This document shows, one piece after another, positions 6,076 to 8,979 of a stretch of DNA of 8,979 nt (positions within the stretch are counted from its first letter, which is position 1; every line of letters begins with the position of its first letter). Where the stretch lies: positions 1-8,979 of the forward strand of contig NZ_CASEGO010000118.1 of NCBI RefSeq assembly GCF_949287625.1, read 5' to 3'. This stretch comes from an uncultured Brachyspira sp. (GTDB taxonomy: Bacteria; Spirochaetota; Brachyspiria; Brachyspirales; Brachyspiraceae). Below the pieces are notes generated by a model. That model was not told where the DNA came from. It searched no databases and saw only the letters and a program-made list of their open reading frames with translations. Position numbers and translations under genes: made by a program.

Positions 6076-6912
6076 ATGATTATCAACAATAATATTTCTG
6101 CATTAAATGCAAACAGACAATTGAATTTAACTGGAAATTCAATGACTAAAACAATAGCACAGCTTTCTAGCGGTATGAGAATTAACACAGCTGGAGACGA
6201 TGCTTCTGGATTAGCAGTATCTGAAAAAATGCGTTCACAATACCGCGGTTTACAACAAGCTACTAGAAATGCTCAAAACGGTATTTCTTTCATTCAAACA
6301 ACTGAAGGTTATTTAAATGAAACTACTAACATTATGCAAAGAATGAGAGAATTAGCTATTCAATCTGCTAACGGTATTTATTCTGACAGTGACAGAGCTT
6401 TAATCCAAGTAGAAGTTAACCAATTAGTAGCTGAAGTTGACAGAATTGCTTCTCAAGCTGAATTCAACAAAATGAACATGTTAACAGGACGTTTCGCAGC
6501 TGATGGTCAAACTCCTATGACTTTCCACATCGGTGCTAACATGGATCAAAGAGTATCTATTAATATAGGTTCTATGACTGCTGCTAACTTACAAGTTGGC
6601 GGAGATACTCCTATCTCTATTTCTTCTGTTGAAACTGCTAACCAAGCTTTAGGAAGAATAGACGAAGGTATACAAATGGTAGTAGCTCAAAGAGCTGAAT
6701 TAGGTGCTGTTCAAAACAGAATGGAATCTATGGTAAAAAGTTTAATGATAGCTACTGAAAACACTATCGCTTCTGAAAGTGTTATAAGAGATGCTGATAT
6801 GGCTTCTGCTATGGTTGCTTATACTCGTGAACAAATCTTACAACAAACAGGTGCTGCTATGTTAGCTAACGCTAATATAAAAAACCAATCTATAATGAGA
6901 ATTATCGGATAA
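6076..6912 (+). CDS. flaB: Periplasmic flagellar filament core flagellin FlaB
   Basis: A 278-residue flagellin, the core subunit of the spirochaete periplasmic flagellum. The N-terminal D0/D1 helices begin MIINNNISALNANRQL, followed by LSSGMRINTAGDDASGLAVS (about 31-50), the most conserved flagellin stretch. The short middle shows that the surface-exposed D2/D3 domains are absent, as expected for FlaB. The C-terminal helices contain ESVIRDADMASAM (about 234-246) and end in NIKNQSIMRIIG. There is no signal peptide: export is by the flagellar type III route. The start is fixed by GGAGGG five bases upstream. Codon use is more selective than in neighbours (many GCT, AAC, TTC), fitting very high expression. 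Brachyspira carries several FlaB paralogues; which one this is cannot be settled here. The gene is monocistronic, with a strong terminator. Confidence 0.96.
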   Translation: MIINNNISALNANRQLNLTGNSMTKTIAQLSSGMRINTAGDDASGLAVSEKMRSQYRGLQQATRNAQNGISFIQTTEGYLNETTNIMQRMRELAIQSANGIYSDSDRALIQVEVNQLVAEVDRIASQAEFNKMNMLTGRFAADGQTPMTFHIGANMDQRVSINIGSMTAANLQVGGDTPISISSVETANQALGRIDEGIQMVVAQRAELGAVQNRMESMVKSLMIATENTIASESVIRDADMASAMVAYTREQILQQTGAAMLANANIKNQSIMRIIG

Positions 6913-6946
6913 TTTGATTTAAGCGACTTATTACAAATGTAGATAT

Positions 6947-6986
6947 AAAGCCCGTCGGTAGCAATACTGATGGGCTTTAATTTTTT
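6947..6986 (+). terminator. Strong intrinsic terminator of flaB
   Basis: A 14-bp stem with two G-U pairs (6947-6960 with 6965-6978) is closed by a GCAA tetraloop of the stable GNRA type and followed by AA and six T (6981-6986). It lies 34 bases past the flaB stop, the strongest terminator in the window, matching a highly expressed gene. Confidence 0.9.
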
Positions 6987-7025
6987 ATATCTAAAATTAA
7001 TATGATTTTTTTATTAAGGTTGTAT

Positions 7026-7958
7026 ATGTATAAAAATAATGTATATAGAAAAGAAAAAATAGAAGGAAGAAGTTTTTTCGGAATTATTAAAAATGGCTCT
7101 TATTTCTTTTCTAATTTAGCAATTTATGAAGATGGTGTAGTTAGTGCTTGGGCTAAATTTGATATTTATCAATTTGAAAAAGCATTGGAGAGAAAATGGG
7201 TTGTATCATTTATTGAAGATAATGAGAAATTGGATATCCATGGAATAGGTAATTTTGAAATTTTAGAATCACAGTGGTTTCACAAAGATGATTATTATGA
7301 ATATGTAAAAAGCATATTAAAAGAAATGAATCCTGAAATGCAGAATATTTTTAAAACTACTCAAAGGGAAATAGAAAAGTGGGAAAGTTTAAAAGTATCA
7401 TTTTCTGCAAGTCCTATTGATTTTAAAATGAAAGGAAAATTCGGATATGATTTATCCGAAGGTAAAAGTTATTTTATATTTAGAAAATCTCCTAATTATT
7501 CATATAATAAAGAAGTATTTTTAATTTGCTATACAATTTATGATGATGAAACAATATCTATATATAATGATGAAAAAGTATATTCTTTTGATGATATAAA
7601 AAATATGTTTGATAAAGATGAGTTATTATTATATCCAAAAGAAGATGATTTTATTATAATAGAAAATCTTGCAAAACTTAAATTAAAGCCAGTTATAAAA
7701 TACACAAATAAAAAAGAAAAATTAAAAGAAATAGAAGAAAATATAAAAGAGATTTCAGGTAAAGAAAATGCTTTTGACTGTGCAATAAGATGTTATCATG
7801 ATTATCTTGTATATCCTTCAGACTATAATAGAAAATTATTGAAAGAAGCTTATGAAAAAGTACCTAAACATGAAAGAATGTTTTTAGGAAATATGGACGA
7901 TAAAGATACTGATTTCATAAGAATAATTTATACTCCTAATATAAAGAGGGAAGTATAA
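7026..7958 (+). CDS. Uncharacterised conserved-looking soluble protein
   Basis: A 310-residue hypothetical protein of unknown function. The start at 7026 is preferred because AAGG (7016-7019) lies six bases upstream; an in-frame ATG at 7002 would add eight residues (MIFLLRLY) but has no ribosome binding site. It has no signal peptide, membrane segment or catalytic motif that I recognise. The N-terminal half is rich in aromatic and beta-like segments (SFFGIIKNGSYFFSNLAIYEDG), with charged helices at about 75-125 and 230-255. The C-terminal part includes YHDYLVYPSDYNRKLLKEAYE and the repeated charge pattern NMDDKDTDFIRIIYTP. It is lysine, glutamate and tyrosine rich. It starts 40 bp after the flaB terminator with no clear promoter of its own, so low read-through may drive it. 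It is followed directly by a repeat element. Confidence 0.75.
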   Translation: MYKNNVYRKEKIEGRSFFGIIKNGSYFFSNLAIYEDGVVSAWAKFDIYQFEKALERKWVVSFIEDNEKLDIHGIGNFEILESQWFHKDDYYEYVKSILKEMNPEMQNIFKTTQREIEKWESLKVSFSASPIDFKMKGKFGYDLSEGKSYFIFRKSPNYSYNKEVFLICYTIYDDETISIYNDEKVYSFDDIKNMFDKDELLLYPKEDDFIIIENLAKLKLKPVIKYTNKKEKLKEIEENIKEISGKENAFDCAIRCYHDYLVYPSDYNRKLLKEAYEKVPKHERMFLGNMDDKDTDFIRIIYTPNIKREV

Positions 7959-7980
7959 TAAAATTGAGTCAGTTTTTTTA

Positions 7981-8282
7981 TATATACCTAAACAACTATA
8001 TTTTGTCAAATTTCAGTTATTTATAAATGTAATTATAATTTATTTGTAAAATAATATATTTTTATTAATTAGTAAAATATGTTTTATATGTATAGTAAAT
8101 TACTTATTTTGTATAATAATAGGTAATCAGCCGCATACCCTCACCACAGGCGGACTTCGTCTCGGGTACTTCCTCACTTCGTTCGGTTGCGTTGACATTT
8201 GATAATGGTAGATAATACCGTGCGTCCCGAACAAGATGAGGGAGAGCTCGCGGTTGACAAACTTAAAAATTTTTAGTATATA
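7981..8282 (+). mobile_element. Type-A repeat element, copy 2
   Basis: A 302-bp non-coding element between the converging genes. The left end is TATATA (7981-7986), 17 bp, TGTCAA (8004-8009). The right end is TTGACA (8254-8259), 17 bp, TATATA (8277-8282). It matches copy 1 along its length, with identical blocks at 8112-8135 and 8245-8282. It is about 50 bp longer because of a GC-rich arm inserted at 8136-8189. It starts 22 bases after one stop codon and ends 14 bases before the other, so it fills the whole intergenic gap. No separate terminator is visible here, so its hairpins may serve that purpose. Confidence 0.78.
8127..8257 (+). other. Foldable conserved core of type-A element, copy 2
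   Basis: The same closing stem as copy 1: TCAGCCGC (8127-8134) with GCGGTTGA (8250-8257). Inside are a hairpin TACCC (8136-8140) with GGGTA (8164-8168), and a long arm CTCACTTCGTTCGG (8173-8186) pairing with CCGAACAAGATGAG (8227-8240) with two mismatches. The latter encloses the conserved TTGACATTTGATAA block. The pairing differs in sequence from copy 1 while the arrangement is kept, which supports a real structure. Confidence 0.42.
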
Positions 8283-8296
8283 AAATTATTCTTCAT

Positions 8297-8785
8297 TTAT
8301 GAAAGACAAATATGTCTGTATGCCTCGTATGATATTATAGCCGCTGTATTTGAAAGATTAATAGAACGTATATTATCGCTCATCGGTATGTATACAGAGT
8401 TATCCAAATCATTTTCCCATAATGATTCTCTAAGTCCTGTTGATTCTCTGCCGAATAAAAGTATATCATTATTTTGATAGTCAAACTCATCATATCTGTT
8501 TTTTCCAAATTTTGTTATTGGTATTATTCTTCTTCCATTGTTATTGCAGTATTCTAAAAATGTATTTTCATTTTCATGCTTAATTAATACCAAATGATCC
8601 CAATAATCAAGCCCAGCACGTCTTACTTCTTTTGAGTTTATTATAAATGAAGGCTTTGAAACTATATGAAGTTCTATATTAAGTCCTACACATAATCTTC
8701 CTATATTTCCAGTATTTGCGGGTATTTCTGGTCTGTATAATGCTACTGCAATATTGAAATTATTTTTTATTACTTTGCTATTCAT
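8297..8785 (-). CDS. trmL: tRNA (cytidine/uridine-34-2'-O)-methyltransferase TrmL
   Basis: A 162-residue SPOUT-class methyltransferase (E. coli TrmL is 157). It should methylate the ribose of the wobble nucleotide of certain leucine tRNAs using S-adenosylmethionine, as a cytoplasmic homodimer. The three SPOUT motifs are present: IPANTGNIGRLC (21-32), LLFGRESTGL (109-118), and IPMSDNIRSINLSNTAAI (133-150), the last forming the knotted cofactor site. RRAGLDYWDHL (55-65) is also typical of the TrmL subfamily, which has no extra RNA-binding domain. The start has no obvious ribosome binding site, but no other in-frame ATG fits and residues 11 onward are conserved. It converges with the gene at 7026-7958 across a repeat element. 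Confidence 0.92.
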   Translation of the reverse strand: MNSKVIKNNFNIAVALYRPEIPANTGNIGRLCVGLNIELHIVSKPSFIINSKEVRRAGLDYWDHLVLIKHENENTFLEYCNNNGRRIIPITKFGKNRYDEFDYQNNDILLFGRESTGLRESLWENDLDNSVYIPMSDNIRSINLSNTAAIISYEAYRHICLS

Positions 8786-8825
8786 AATTTGTTTATTTAT
8801 TTGATTATCAAAAAATTTTATCTTT

Positions 8826-8853
8826 ATTTTAAGATAGTTTATATTTTTTTCAA
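8826..8853 (-). promoter_or_regulatory. Probable sigma-70-type promoter of trmL
   Basis: On the minus strand TTGAAA (complement of 8848-8853) is followed by 16 bp and TAAAAT (complement of 8826-8831), 40 bases before the ATG. It lies between the gene and the insertion sequence end, so trmL seems to have kept its own promoter. Confidence 0.5.
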
Positions 8854-8885
8854 TATGTTTTATTGATTGTTAATAAATTCATTAT

Positions 8886-8979
8886 TGCACGGGTTCCATA
8901 CATATTGCATTTAAGTATTCCTTAATTTCTTAAAGTATAGCATAGGAGTATCATAATTTAAAGTAGAATGTATTCTTTT
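8886..8979 (-). mobile_element. Terminal part of an IS3-type insertion sequence (cut by window edge)
   Basis: The segment holds the end of a transposase frame and about 25 bp of non-coding DNA beyond its stop. A candidate element border is at TGCACGGGTTCC (from 8886), since IS3-family terminal repeats begin with TG. The exact border and any target duplication cannot be confirmed without the other end. Confidence 0.5.
8911..8979 (-). CDS. C-terminal fragment of an IS3-type transposase (partial)
   Basis: An open minus-strand frame enters from the window edge and ends at TAA (8911-8913), giving 22 residues: KRIHSTLNYDTP followed by MLYFKKLRNT. The pattern R-x-H-S-x-L-x-Y-x-T-P is the conserved C-terminal signature of DDE integrase-core transposases of the IS3 group (OrfB), which cut and join element ends. 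The DDE residues themselves would lie outside the window. It is a partial gene by window truncation; whether the full copy is intact is unknown. Confidence 0.65.
   Translation of the reverse strand, partial: KRIHSTLNYDTPMLYFKKLRNT

Overview
The window looks like a chromosomal stretch of a Brachyspira-type spirochaete. It is very AT-rich, codes with A/T-ending codons, carries a periplasmic-flagellum FlaB flagellin, and has small GC-rich repeat islands standing out from AT-rich intergenic DNA. The genus is inferred from the flagellin and overall style; the species cannot be told.

Layout: 1-483 holds two degenerate or truncated copies of a short repeat element. It is followed by a zinc alcohol/polyol dehydrogenase (572-1591, +), which converges on a MATE efflux pump (1711-3099, -) across a shared bidirectional terminator. 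A 22-bp perfect palindrome lies just upstream of the pump. Next comes a YugP-type membrane zinc metallopeptidase (3388-4098, -) with its own promoter and terminator. Then 4232-4817 is a tandem pair of repeat elements, whose right end forms the last codons and stop of a glutaminyl-cyclase-like M28 lipoprotein (4808-5782, -). That gene is divergent from flaB (6076-6912, +), which has a consensus promoter, a long structured leader and a very strong terminator. An uncharacterised soluble protein follows (7026-7958, +). Another repeat element (7981-8282) separates it from the convergent tRNA methyltransferase gene trmL (8297-8785, -). The right edge (8886-8979) is the end of an IS3-type insertion sequence.

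The protein genes are mostly separate transcription units with recognisable sigma-70-type promoters; there is no obvious operon and no shared pathway.

The main discovery candidate is the repeat family. Five copies or parts are present, and eight of the nine element ends that can be read have one design: a TTGACA-like hexamer, exactly 17 bp, then TATATA or a close variant, pointing outward. The ninth (the C left end, 455-483) fits only weakly. The terminal inverted repeats therefore look like outward-firing sigma-70 promoters. Neighbouring copies overlap by sharing one TATATA. The interior is either a conserved foldable core with an interchangeable arm (type A) or GC-rich hairpin islands (type B). 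No transposase is encoded, so they would be non-autonomous. A second candidate is the flaB leader, which presents a GGAUG in a hairpin loop and a second GGA in the ribosome binding site, as in CsrA-controlled flagellin leaders.
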